A DNA stretch of 64,000 nt from Crenobacter luteus (GTDB taxonomy: Bacteria; Pseudomonadota; Gammaproteobacteria; Burkholderiales; Chromobacteriaceae): the NCBI RefSeq assembly GCF_004345725.1, contig NZ_SLXG01000003.1, positions 124,001-188,000 on the forward strand, read 5' to 3'. Shown here in pieces: positions 24,607 to 32,608 of this stretch. A model generated the notes under the pieces. It was not told where the DNA came from and made no database searches. It saw nothing but the letters and a program-made list of their open reading frames with translations. The position numbers and the translations under genes were made by a program. Each line of letters begins with the position of its first letter. The stretch's first letter is position 1.

Positions 24607-25521
24607 TCACTGGTAGTAGCGTTGGCTGAATTCCAGCATGCGTTCGATCGGCAGGCGTGCGGCGTCCATCTGCTCGGCGCTCAGGTAGTCGATCTCGAGG
24701 CCCTCGCCGCGCTGCGCGCGCTTGACTGCCTCGACGGTGTTCATCTTCATGTACGGACAGGAATTGCACTGGCAGCCGGCGTAGATCGGCGCCTGGCGGA
24801 TGTCGAGGTCCGGGCGCGCCTGGCGCATGTTGTAGAGGATGCCGTCTTCGGTCGCGACGAAGATGACCGCGGACGGGGCGCCCTGGTACGCTTTGATCCA
24901 GTTGAGCATGCCCGAGGTCGAGCCGACGTAGTCGGCGCCGGTCAGCACCGGCAGCGGGCTTTCCGGGTGGGCGATCAGGTACTTGTCGCCCGCGACGGCG
25001 GCGAACGCCTCCTTCAGCGCGGCCTCGTTGAACTTGTCGTGTACCTCGCACACTGCCGACCACAGTGGCATGTCGTAGCCGTACTGGAAGTTCAGGTAGG
25101 CGCCCATATTTCGGTCGGGCGAGAAGATCACCTTCTGGCCTTGTTCGTACAGGTGGGCGATGATGTCGTCGACGTTGCGGCTGGTCACGATCCAGTCCGA
25201 CAGCGCCTTGTGCTCGGCGCTCGAGTTGATGTACGACACGTGCACATGGTCCGGGTAGCTCTCGCGCCAGCGGCGCAGCGCGGCGACGTCGGTCTGCGTG
25301 ACCAGCGAACAGGTCGACTGCGCGTCGGGCAGGATCACGCGCGCCGCCGGGTTGAGGATCTTGGCCGTTTCGGCCATGAAGCGCACGCCGGCGAACACGA
25401 TGATGTCGGCCTTCGCTTCGCGCGCGTAGAGCGAAAGTTCCAGGCTGTCGCCGACCTTGTCGGCCATCTGCTGGATTTCCGGTTGGGTATAGTAGTGGGC
25501 GAGCGTGACTACGCGAGTCAT
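24607..25521 (-). CDS. nadA: quinolinate synthase NadA
   Basis: This 304-residue 4Fe-4S enzyme condenses iminoaspartate with dihydroxyacetone phosphate to quinolinate for NAD synthesis. Visible motifs include LAHYYTQPEIQ, FAGVRFMAETAKILNP, the Cys in QSTCSLV and in SAVCEVH, and the C-terminal CPYMKMNT cluster ligand. It is shorter at the N-terminus than E. coli NadA but keeps the three cluster Cys. The start ATG lies in a predicted hairpin (25520-25542). nadB and nadC are not in the window. It is divergent from a cation exporter gene. Confidence 0.95.
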   Translation of the reverse strand: MTRVVTLAHYYTQPEIQQMADKVGDSLELSLYAREAKADIIVFAGVRFMAETAKILNPAARVILPDAQSTCSLVTQTDVAALRRWRESYPDHVHVSYINSSAEHKALSDWIVTSRNVDDIIAHLYEQGQKVIFSPDRNMGAYLNFQYGYDMPLWSAVCEVHDKFNEAALKEAFAAVAGDKYLIAHPESPLPVLTGADYVGSTSGMLNWIKAYQGAPSAVIFVATEDGILYNMRQARPDLDIRQAPIYAGCQCNSCPYMKMNTVEAVKRAQRGEGLEIDYLSAEQMDAARLPIERMLEFSQRYYQ

Positions 25522-25566
25522 ACGACTGAACTCCGGTCGTATCCGGAACGGGCGGGGCGCCCGTTC
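25520..25566 (-). promoter_or_regulatory. two hairpins in the nadA 5' leader
   Basis: The first hairpin is a perfect 9-bp stem (25546-25554 with 25558-25566). The second is a 7-bp stem ATACGAC/GTCGTAT (25536-25542 with 25520-25526) whose 9-base loop holds the CGGAG ribosome site and whose 3' arm includes the AT of the start codon. Together they could limit translation of nadA. A plausible promoter (TTACAA, 16 bases, TATTCA) lies further upstream around 25600-25627. Confidence 0.5.
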
Positions 25567-25687
25567 TGTTGATGCGACGCAATGAATGGTTAACGCTGAA
25601 TAGGTTAGAGTAGCAATATTGTAACGGCTTGACCACCTCGGCGCTCGACGGCGGCGCGGGCGGTGCCGTTCGACGAGGAACCGCGGA

Positions 25688-26704
25688 ATGTCGACTTCCT
25701 ACCACGCGCACAGCGAGCATGATCATGGGCATGCGCCGCACGACGACGACCACGCCGTCAACCACGAGCAGCACCGTCATGCGCATGCGCACGGCCTGAG
25801 CGGCCAAGCCGCGCGCGCCGCCAGCAGCCGCTCGCTGCGGCTGGCGCTGGCGGTCACGCTCGGCTACGCCTTCGTCGAGGCGGCCGGCGGCGTCTGGAGC
25901 GGTTCGCTCGCGCTGCTGTCGGACGCCGGTCACATGCTGACCGATTCGATGGCGCTGTTGCTGGCGGTGCTGATGGCGCGCGTCAGCCAGAAGCCGGCGT
26001 CCAGCCGGCACTCTTTCGGGCTCGGGCGTGCCGAGGTGGTCGGCGCCTTCGTCAACGGTCTGTTCATGCTCGGCGTGATCGTTTACATCGCGGTCGAGGC
26101 GGTGGCGCGCGTGCTAGAGCCGCTGCCGGTCAAGGGGGGCAGCGTGATGGCGATCGCGCTGGTCGGCCTGGCGGTCAATGTGCTGGTCGCCTGGGTGCTG
26201 TCGCGAGGCGCGCACTCGCTGAACGCCCGCGCGGCGCTCTTGCACGTGATGGGCGACCTCTTGGGTTCGGTCGCCGCCATCGTCGCCGGCGCGGTGATCT
26301 ATTTCACCGGCTGGACGCTGGTCGACCCCATGCTGTCGGTGCTGGTCGCGCTGCTGATCCTCAATTCCACCTGGCGCTTGCTGCGCCAGTCGCTGCTGGT
26401 GCTGATGGAGGGCGTGCCGGCCCATCTCGACTTCAACAAGGTCGGCCGCGCGCTGGCCTCGGTGCCTGGCGTGCTGTCGGTGCACGACCTGCACATCTGG
26501 ACCATGTCGGCCGAGCGCGTCGCGCTGTCGGCCCATCTGCGCGTCGACGCTCCCGGCGACTGGCCGCGGGTGCTGGCCGAGTGTCAGCGCAAGCTGTCCG
26601 GCCGCTTCGGCATCGACCATATCACCCTGCAACCCGAATGGCCCCTGCCGCCGCCCGGCGGGAGGGCGGTCAGGGTCGCGGTGCGCGCCTCGGAGGGGTC
26701 CTGA
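25688..26704 (+). CDS. cation diffusion facilitator (zinc-type) exporter
   Basis: This 338-residue inner-membrane exporter of the CDF family (CzcD/ZitB-like) has a His/Asp-rich N-terminus (about residues 7-36) that can bind metal. Six helices carry the transport-site motifs SDAGHMLTDS in helix 2 and HVMGDLLGS in helix 5. A C-terminal cytoplasmic domain (about 235-325, with VHDLHIWTMS and GIDHITLQPE) completes it. Zn2+ is the likely main substrate with H+ antiport. Its stop codon overlaps the start of the next gene by one base (TGATG), indicating translational coupling. Confidence 0.93.
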   Translation: MSTSYHAHSEHDHGHAPHDDDHAVNHEQHRHAHAHGLSGQAARAASSRSLRLALAVTLGYAFVEAAGGVWSGSLALLSDAGHMLTDSMALLLAVLMARVSQKPASSRHSFGLGRAEVVGAFVNGLFMLGVIVYIAVEAVARVLEPLPVKGGSVMAIALVGLAVNVLVAWVLSRGAHSLNARAALLHVMGDLLGSVAAIVAGAVIYFTGWTLVDPMLSVLVALLILNSTWRLLRQSLLVLMEGVPAHLDFNKVGRALASVPGVLSVHDLHIWTMSAERVALSAHLRVDAPGDWPRVLAECQRKLSGRFGIDHITLQPEWPLPPPGGRAVRVAVRASEGS

Positions 26705-29415
26705 TGAAGCCGCATTACCTGACGCCGCTGTTCTCGCCCCGCTCGGTCGCCGTGATCGGCGCGAGCGACACGCCCGGTTCGGTCGGGCAGGCGGTGTTCA
26801 CCAGCCTGGTGGCGGGCAATTTCCAGGGCAAGCTTTATCCGGTCAACCTGAACCGCAAGGTGGTCGGCGGCTTTCCCGCCTACGCGTCGGTGCGCCAGAT
26901 CGACGCGACGATCGACCTGGCGGTGGTCGCCACGCCTATCCGCGCGCTGCCGGCGGTGATGAGGGAGTGCGGCCGCCACGGCGTGAAGACGATGCTGCTG
27001 GCCAAGGACTTTTCCGACTCGGTCCCGCTCGAGCGCGAACTCCTCGCCGAATCGCTGGCGCTGGCGCGCCGCCACGGCATCCGCGTGCTCGGCCCGGTGG
27101 TGCTCGGCATGATGCGGCCGGTGGCGGGGCTGCTGGCCAGCAGCTATTCGGGCAAGGTTCGGCCCGGCAACCTCGCGCTGGTTGCGCAGTCGAGCGCGCT
27201 GTGTGCGGCAATGCTCGACTGGGCCGACAGCAAGGACATCGGCTTTTCCAGCGTGGTCCCGCTCGGCGAGGCGCTCGACGTCGACTTTGGCGAGGTGCTC
27301 GATTTCCTGGTCGCCGACCCTTTCACCCAGGGCATCTTGCTGCACGTCCACCACATCCACGACGCGCGCCGTTTCATGAGCGCGCTGCGCGCCGCCGGCC
27401 GCGTCAAGCCGGTGGTGGTGATCAAGTCGGGGCGCTTCGAGGAGGGCGACGACGGGCCGGGGGTGCTGGCGCGCCGCGTCGACAGCGGCGAGGTGTTCGA
27501 CGCCGCGTTGGCGCGCGCCGGCGTGCTGAAAGTGTCGACCATCGCGCAGCTTTTCACCGCCGCCAAGGTGCTGGCCGCCAACTACCGCGTGCAAGGGCCC
27601 CGTCTGGCGATCGTCGTCAACGGCGTCGGCCCCGGCGTGCTGGCCGCCGACAGCGCGATCCGTCTCGGCGTCGAGCTGGCGACCTTGGCCGAGCCGACGA
27701 TCGCGCTGTTGAACGACGCGCTGCCGCGCAACTGGTCGCGCGGCAACCCGGTCGACATCATCGGCGACGCCAGCCCGATGCGCTACCGTACCGCGGTGAA
27801 GGCCTGCCTCGACGACCCGGGCGTCGACGGTGTGCTGGTCATCTTCACGCCGCAGGCGGGCACCGACCACCTGAGTACCGCGCAGTTGATGGTCGGCCTG
27901 CAGCGCGAGGCGAGCAAGCCGATCTTCCTGTCGTGGCTGGGCGAGGCCAAGGTGTCGGAAAGCCGCGAACTGTTTTCCAAGGCCCGCTGCGCACACTTCC
28001 GGGCGCCCGAGTACGCGATCGAGGTGTTCCAGAGTCTCGCCGCCTACCACCACAACCAGCAACTGCTGCTGCAGACGCCGGGGCCGCTCGAAGGCAAGCG
28101 CGAGGAGCCCGACCTCGCCGGCGCGCGCGCGCTGATCCGCACCGCGTTGGCCGAGGGGCGGTCCATCCTGGCCGAGCGCGAGGCCAAGGCGGTGCTCGCC
28201 GCGTTCAACATCCCGGTCAACCCGTCGGCGCTCGCGCGCAGCGACGACGAGGCGGCGAGCCTGGCCGAGGCGATGGGCTACCCGGTCGTGCTGAAGATCG
28301 ATTCGCCCGACATCCTTTACAAGTCGGATGTCGGCGGCGTCGAGCTGAATATCGGCAACGAGATCGCGCTCAGAGAGGCCTACCATGTGATCGTCACCCG
28401 CGCGCGCCTGGCGCGCCCGGAGGCGCGCATCGACGGCGTGACCGTGCAGCCGATGAGGAAGCGCCGCTACGGGCGCGAACTGGTGGTCGGCGTCGTCCAC
28501 GACGAGACCTTCGGTCCGGTCATGACCTTCGGCGCCGGCGGCGTGGCCGTCGACCTGCTGCACGACCAGACCATCGCGCTGCCGCCGCTGAACGGCTTTC
28601 TGGCCGACGCGATGATAGACCGCACCCGCATCGGCAAGACGCTGGCCGGCTTCAAGCACCTGCCGGCGGTCGACCGCGACGCGCTCAGGGAGGTGATGCT
28701 CAGGGTGTCGGAGATGGTGTGCGAGTTGCCCGAGATCCGCGAAATCGACATCAACCCGCTTCTGGTCGACGCCGACGGCGCGGTCGTGCTGGACGCGCGG
28801 CTGGCGCTGGCGGCGGCGCCGGCCAACGGCAAGCGCTACGGCCACATGGCGATCATGCCTTATCCGAGCGACAAGGTGAAAAGCCTGACGCTGCGCGACG
28901 GCACGCCGGTGTCGGTGCGTCCGGTGCGCCCCGAGGACGCGCAGATGCAGCAGGCCTTCGTCGCCGGCCTGTCCGAGGAAAGCCGCTACAACCGCTATAT
29001 GTCGAGCATCAAACAGCTGTCGCAGCAGATGTTGGTACGTTTCACCCAGCTCGACTACGACCGCGAGATGGGGCTGTCGATGGTGCGCGAGCGCGCGGAC
29101 GGCGGCGAGGAGCAGCTGGCGATCGCCCGCTACGTGACCGACCCGGACAACGAGAGCTGCGAGTTCGCGCTGGTGGTCGCCGACGCCTGGCAGGGGCGCG
29201 GCATCGGCCCGGTCCTGATGACCATGCTGTTCGACGCCGCGCGTGACCAGGGGCTGAAGCTGATGCACGGCGAGGTGCTCGCCGGCAACAAGGCGATGCT
29301 CAAGCTGATGCATGCGCTCGGCTTCGAGGTGAAGCCCCATCCGGAGGACCGCTCGCTCGCCGTCGTGAGCAAGCGCTTGTCCGGTGACGCGCCAGGCGGA
29401 TCGACCGGGGAATAA
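26704..29415 (+). CDS. Pat/PatZ-like protein lysine acetyltransferase
   Basis: This 903-residue fusion protein has a CoA-binding domain (about 10-130, FSPRSVAVIGAS), a succinyl-CoA-ligase-like domain (about 150-460), an ATP-grasp domain (about 490-715, GYPVVLKIDSPDILYKSDVGG) and a C-terminal GNAT domain (about 735-890, WQGRGIGPVLM). This order matches Pat/PatZ (YfiQ), which acetylates enzymes such as acetyl-CoA synthetase and RNA polymerase. The catalytic His of NDP-forming acyl-CoA synthetases, normally in an SHTGA motif, is absent (ARRVDSGEV instead), as expected for an acetyltransferase. It begins inside the stop codon of the cation exporter gene. Confidence 0.9.
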   Translation: MKPHYLTPLFSPRSVAVIGASDTPGSVGQAVFTSLVAGNFQGKLYPVNLNRKVVGGFPAYASVRQIDATIDLAVVATPIRALPAVMRECGRHGVKTMLLAKDFSDSVPLERELLAESLALARRHGIRVLGPVVLGMMRPVAGLLASSYSGKVRPGNLALVAQSSALCAAMLDWADSKDIGFSSVVPLGEALDVDFGEVLDFLVADPFTQGILLHVHHIHDARRFMSALRAAGRVKPVVVIKSGRFEEGDDGPGVLARRVDSGEVFDAALARAGVLKVSTIAQLFTAAKVLAANYRVQGPRLAIVVNGVGPGVLAADSAIRLGVELATLAEPTIALLNDALPRNWSRGNPVDIIGDASPMRYRTAVKACLDDPGVDGVLVIFTPQAGTDHLSTAQLMVGLQREASKPIFLSWLGEAKVSESRELFSKARCAHFRAPEYAIEVFQSLAAYHHNQQLLLQTPGPLEGKREEPDLAGARALIRTALAEGRSILAEREAKAVLAAFNIPVNPSALARSDDEAASLAEAMGYPVVLKIDSPDILYKSDVGGVELNIGNEIALREAYHVIVTRARLARPEARIDGVTVQPMRKRRYGRELVVGVVHDETFGPVMTFGAGGVAVDLLHDQTIALPPLNGFLADAMIDRTRIGKTLAGFKHLPAVDRDALREVMLRVSEMVCELPEIREIDINPLLVDADGAVVLDARLALAAAPANGKRYGHMAIMPYPSDKVKSLTLRDGTPVSVRPVRPEDAQMQQAFVAGLSEESRYNRYMSSIKQLSQQMLVRFTQLDYDREMGLSMVRERADGGEEQLAIARYVTDPDNESCEFALVVADAWQGRGIGPVLMTMLFDAARDQGLKLMHGEVLAGNKAMLKLMHALGFEVKPHPEDRSLAVVSKRLSGDAPGGSTGE

Positions 29416-29419
29416 GCGC

Positions 29420-29449
29420 TTGCCAGATAAGAGAAAACTGCCCTAGAAT
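29420..29449 (+). promoter_or_regulatory. promoter of the rpsP operon
   Basis: TTGCCA (29420-29425), 18 bases, then TAGAAT (29444-29449) lies 44 bases before the rpsP start codon. Confidence 0.75.
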
Positions 29450-29493
29450 GCTAGGCTTTTCACGATTCCGAATTTATTCAAGGACAATCGACA

Positions 29494-29745
29494 ATGGTAG
29501 TGATTCGTCTGGCCCGTGGTGGCGCCAAGAACCGTCCGTTCTACAACATCGTGGTCACCGACTCCCGCAACCGTCGCGACGGCCGCTTCATCGAGCGCGT
29601 GGGTTTCTACAACCCGGTCGCCAACGAGAAGGAAGAGCGCGTCCGTCTGACCATGGATCGTCTGAACTACTGGCTCGGCGTCGGCGCCCAGGTGACCGAC
29701 TCGGTCGCCAAGCTGCTCAAGGAGCAGGCCAAGGCCGCTGCCTAA
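29494..29745 (+). CDS. rpsP: 30S ribosomal protein S16
   Basis: This 83-residue small-subunit assembly protein begins [21 protein letters not shown], and the length is typical. [15 protein letters not shown] is the family core. It is the first gene of the conserved rpsP-rimM-trmD-rplS operon. Confidence 0.98.
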   Translation: MVVIRLARGGAKNRPFYNIVVTDSRNRRDGRFIERVGFYNPVANEKEERVRLTMDRLNYWLGVGAQVTDSVAKLLKEQAKAAA

Positions 29746-29775
29746 GCATCTGCAACGTTTTTGACCGGGTGGCGC

Positions 29776-30282
29776 ATGCGCGACGACGATCTTGTGATCA
29801 TGGGGTATGTGCGCGGCGCCTTCGGTGTGCGCGGCTGGGTGAAAATCCACGCGGACACCGAATACGCAGACAGCCTGTTCGACTACGCCACCTGGTGGCT
29901 CGGTCGTGACGGCGACTGGAAACCCTACCGCTTCGAAAACGGCCAGCTCCAGCCCAAGGCCCTCTCGGCCAAGCTGGAAGGCGTGGACGACCGCGACGCC
30001 GCCGAGGCGATGCGCGGCTGCCAGATCGCGATTCCGCGCAGCGAATTCCCCGAGCCCGAAGAAGGCGAGTTCTACTGGACCGACCTGATCGGGCTCGAGG
30101 TATTCAATCTGGACGGCGTGCGGCTGGGCAAGGTCGGCGAGCTGATGGAGACCGGCGCCAACGACGTGCTGGTCGTCGTCGACGGCCCGACCCGCCGCCT
30201 GCTGCCCTTCGTCGACGCGGTGGTCAAATCGGTCGACCTCGACGCCGGCCGCATTACGGCGGACTGGGGTCTGGACTACTGA
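29776..30282 (+). CDS. rimM: 16S rRNA processing factor RimM
   Basis: This 168-residue factor binds S19 and helps mature the 30S head. It has the N-terminal [15 protein letters not shown] beta-barrel motif and the C-terminal PRC-barrel segment [13 protein letters not shown]. The ATG at 29776 is preferred over a TTG at 29761. Its TGA overlaps the ATG of trmD by one base. It contains one copy of the 9-bp repeat (29964). Confidence 0.95.
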   Translation: MRDDDLVIMGYVRGAFGVRGWVKIHADTEYADSLFDYATWWLGRDGDWKPYRFENGQLQPKALSAKLEGVDDRDAAEAMRGCQIAIPRSEFPEPEEGEFYWTDLIGLEVFNLDGVRLGKVGELMETGANDVLVVVDGPTRRLLPFVDAVVKSVDLDAGRITADWGLDY

Positions 30283-31052
30283 TGCAGATCGACGCGATCA
30301 CGCTGTTTCCCGAGATGTTCGCCGCGATCAACGCCTTCGGCGTCACGCGGCGCGCGCTCGAGGCGGGCATCTGGGGTTTCCGGGGCTGGAATCCGCGCGA
30401 CTTCACCCACGACAATTACCGCACCATCGACGACCGCCCCTACGGCGGCGGTCCCGGCATGGTGATGTTGGCCGAGCCGCTCGAAGCGGCGATCGCCGCC
30501 GCGCGCCAGCGCCAGGCGGCCGCCGGCGTCGAGAAGACCCATGTGGTCTACCTGTCGCCGCAGGGATGTCGGTTCGATCATGCCAAGGCGGTCGAACTGG
30601 CGGCTCGCCCCGGCCTGGTGCTGCTGTGCGGCCGCTACGAGGGCATAGACGAGCGTCTGATCCGGCGCGAGGTCGACGAGGAAATCTCGCTCGGCGACTA
30701 TGTGCTCTCCGGCGGCGAACTGCCGGCGATGGTGCTGATGGACGCGGTGATCCGCCTGCTGCCGGGTGTGCTGAACGACGCGCAGTCCGCCTACGAGGAC
30801 TCGTTCGTCAACGGTCTGCTGGACTGTCCGCACTACACCCGGCCCGAAGAATACCGTGGCGAGAAGGTGCCCGAGGTCTTGCTTTCGGGCAACCACGCCC
30901 GGATCGCCCAGTGGCGACTCAAGCAGTCGCTCGGGCGTACCTGGCAGCGCCGGCCCGATCTGTTGGCCGGCCGGCCTTTGACAAAACCGGAGTCTCGGCT
31001 GCTGGCGGAGTACCAGCAGGAACAAGACGCCGCAAAAGAACAGGAGTCCTGA
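30282..31052 (+). CDS. trmD: tRNA (guanine-37-N1)-methyltransferase TrmD
   Basis: This 256-residue SPOUT enzyme makes m1G37 in tRNAs and so prevents frameshifting. The N-terminus is ITLFPEMF, and the trefoil-knot SAM site lies in the [14 protein letters not shown] and [14 protein letters not shown] segments. The C-terminal domain recognises the anticodon. It starts within the rimM stop codon and ends one base before the rplS start codon, so the operon is tightly packed. Confidence 0.98.
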   Translation: MQIDAITLFPEMFAAINAFGVTRRALEAGIWGFRGWNPRDFTHDNYRTIDDRPYGGGPGMVMLAEPLEAAIAAARQRQAAAGVEKTHVVYLSPQGCRFDHAKAVELAARPGLVLLCGRYEGIDERLIRREVDEEISLGDYVLSGGELPAMVLMDAVIRLLPGVLNDAQSAYEDSFVNGLLDCPHYTRPEEYRGEKVPEVLLSGNHARIAQWRLKQSLGRTWQRRPDLLAGRPLTKPESRLLAEYQQEQDAAKEQES

Positions 31053-31053
31053 C

Positions 31054-31431
31054 ATGGATCTGATTCAACAACTCGAGCAGGAAGAAATCGCTCGCCTGAA
31101 CAAAACCATTCCCGCTTTCGCGCCGGGTGACACCGTTGTGGTGCAGGTGAAGGTGAAAGAAGGCAACCGCGAGCGTCTGCAGGCTTACGAAGGCGTGGTG
31201 ATCGCCAAGCGCAACCGCGGCCTGAACAGCTCCTTCATCGTGCGCAAGCTGTCCGCCGGCGAAGGCGTCGAGCGTACCTTCCAGACCTACTCCCCGCTGG
31301 TCGCTTCGATCGAAGTGAAGCGCCGCGGCGACGTGCGTCGCGCCAAGCTGTACTACCTGCGTGGCCGTACCGGCAAGTCGGCCCGCATCAAGGAAAAACT
31401 GCCGGCGCGCAAAGTCGCCCCGCAGGCCTGA
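31054..31431 (+). CDS. rplS: 50S ribosomal protein L19
   Basis: This 125-residue large-subunit protein sits at the subunit interface. It has the family stretches [16 protein letters not shown] and [34 protein letters not shown] ribosome site overlaps the end of trmD. It is the last gene of the operon and is followed by a strong terminator. Confidence 0.98.
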   Translation: MDLIQQLEQEEIARLNKTIPAFAPGDTVVVQVKVKEGNRERLQAYEGVVIAKRNRGLNSSFIVRKLSAGEGVERTFQTYSPLVASIEVKRRGDVRRAKLYYLRGRTGKSARIKEKLPARKVAPQA

Positions 31432-31450
31432 TTTTCCGTTGCAAGCTGCA

Positions 31451-31480
31451 AAGCGCAAGGCGTCCGCCTTGCGCTTTTTT
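31451..31480 (+). terminator. terminator of the rpsP operon
   Basis: An AAGCGCAAGGC stem with its complement around a GTCC loop is followed by six T. Confidence 0.92.
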
Positions 31481-31567
31481 CGTGTCCGGTGCCCGTGCTC
31501 ATGACCAACCGTACCGCGATCGCCGCCGCCGGCGCGATGACCGACATCCAGTGCCACCTGCTCGCCG

Positions 31568-32455
31568 ATGAAGCCCGCTGACGATGCCGCCGCCGTCGAA
31601 ACCTTTCTCGTCTACCTGTGGCAGGCGGAAAACCTCGCCGACAAGACCCGCGACGCCTACCGTGCCGATCTGACCAAGCTGACGGCGCGGTTGCTTGCGC
31701 GCGGCACGACCCTGCTCGCCGCCGATGCCGACACCTTGCGCGAAGTGCTCGCCGGCGACGCGAGCCGGGCGAGCACGCGTGCGCGGCTGGTGACCAGCGT
31801 GCGGCGTTTCTACCGCCACGCGCAGGGCGCGGGATGGCGCGACGACGATCCGTCGGTGCGGCTGGCGACGCCGCGGCGCGGCCTGACGCTGCCGCGCACC
31901 CTGTCAGAGCGTAGCGTCGATATCCTGCTCGCCGCGCCAGACGTGGCGACGCCGGTCGGCCTGCGCGACAAGGCGATGCTCGAGCTCCTGTATGCGACCG
32001 GACTGCGCGTATCCGAACTCGTCGCGCTCAAGCTCGGCCAGTTCGACCTCAACGAGGGCTGCCTGACCACGATCGGCAAGGGCGACAAGGAGCGCAAGGT
32101 GCCGATGGGGCAGGTCGCGATCCGTCATCTGGAGCGCTACCTCGCCAAGGGGCGCACCACGCTGCTCGGCTCGGGCCGCAACGACGCGCTCTTCATCGGC
32201 GAGCGCGGCGCGTCGCTGACGCGTCAGGGCGCCTGGCTGATCATCTCGCGTTACGCGAGCGCCTGCGGCCTGGACGGCGTCAGCCCGCACACCCTGCGCC
32301 ACGCCTTTGCCACCCATCTGGTCAACCATGGCGCCGACCTGCGGGTGGTGCAGTTGCTGCTCGGCCATGCCGACATCACCACCACGCAGATCTATACCCA
32401 CGTCGCGCGGGAGCGGCTCAAGGCGCTGCACGCGCAGCACCATCCGCGCGGCTGA
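31568..32455 (+). CDS. xerD: site-specific tyrosine recombinase XerD
   Basis: This 295-residue recombinase resolves chromosome dimers at dif together with XerC. An N-terminal SAM-like core-binding domain (about 8-95) is followed by the catalytic domain. The catalytic residues are Arg in GLRVSEL, Lys in GKGDKERKVP, His and Arg in HTLRHAFATH, His in LGHADI and the nucleophilic Tyr in TQIYTHV. The length and lack of extra domains match chromosomal Xer proteins and not phage integrases. The start at 31568 is supported by the fit to XerD length; the ribosome site is poor. Confidence 0.92.
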   Translation: MKPADDAAAVETFLVYLWQAENLADKTRDAYRADLTKLTARLLARGTTLLAADADTLREVLAGDASRASTRARLVTSVRRFYRHAQGAGWRDDDPSVRLATPRRGLTLPRTLSERSVDILLAAPDVATPVGLRDKAMLELLYATGLRVSELVALKLGQFDLNEGCLTTIGKGDKERKVPMGQVAIRHLERYLAKGRTTLLGSGRNDALFIGERGASLTRQGAWLIISRYASACGLDGVSPHTLRHAFATHLVNHGADLRVVQLLLGHADITTTQIYTHVARERLKALHAQHHPRG

Positions 32456-32470
32456 CGGGTAGCACAGCGG

Positions 32471-32506
32471 GGCTCGGCCAACCTTCAGGGTTGGCCGAGC
32501 CTTTTT
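32471..32506 (+). terminator. terminator of xerD built from two copies of the 9-bp repeat
   Basis: A 13-bp perfect stem (GGCTCGGCCAACC and GGTTGGCCGAGCC) has a TTCAG loop, and five T follow. Both arms contain the dispersed word TTGGCCGAG in opposite orientation. It is the clearest example of the repeat serving as an intrinsic terminator. Confidence 0.92.
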
Positions 32507-32565
32507 CGTGCGAAGGCGTGACAGGGGGCAGACGGGGCGGGGGCCGGCCGTGCGTGACGGCCAGC

Positions 32566-32589
32566 AAAAAGCCCGGCGAACCGGGCTTT
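32566..32589 (-). terminator. terminator of clpS-clpA
   Basis: A GCCCGG/CCGGGC stem with A-T extension and a CGAA loop is followed by five T on the minus strand. Confidence 0.88.
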
Positions 32590-32608
32590 GGCAACGGCGG
32601 GGAAGGGC

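Noticed and set aside
31501-31581. 26-codon open frame between rplS and xerD
   Set aside because: It has no ribosome site, overlaps the xerD start by 14 bases and has no recognisable sequence; it is probably chance.
31568-32455. Tyrosine recombinase as a sign of a mobile element
   Set aside because: Length, motifs and housekeeping context fit chromosomal XerD; no attachment sites, cargo or composition shift are visible.
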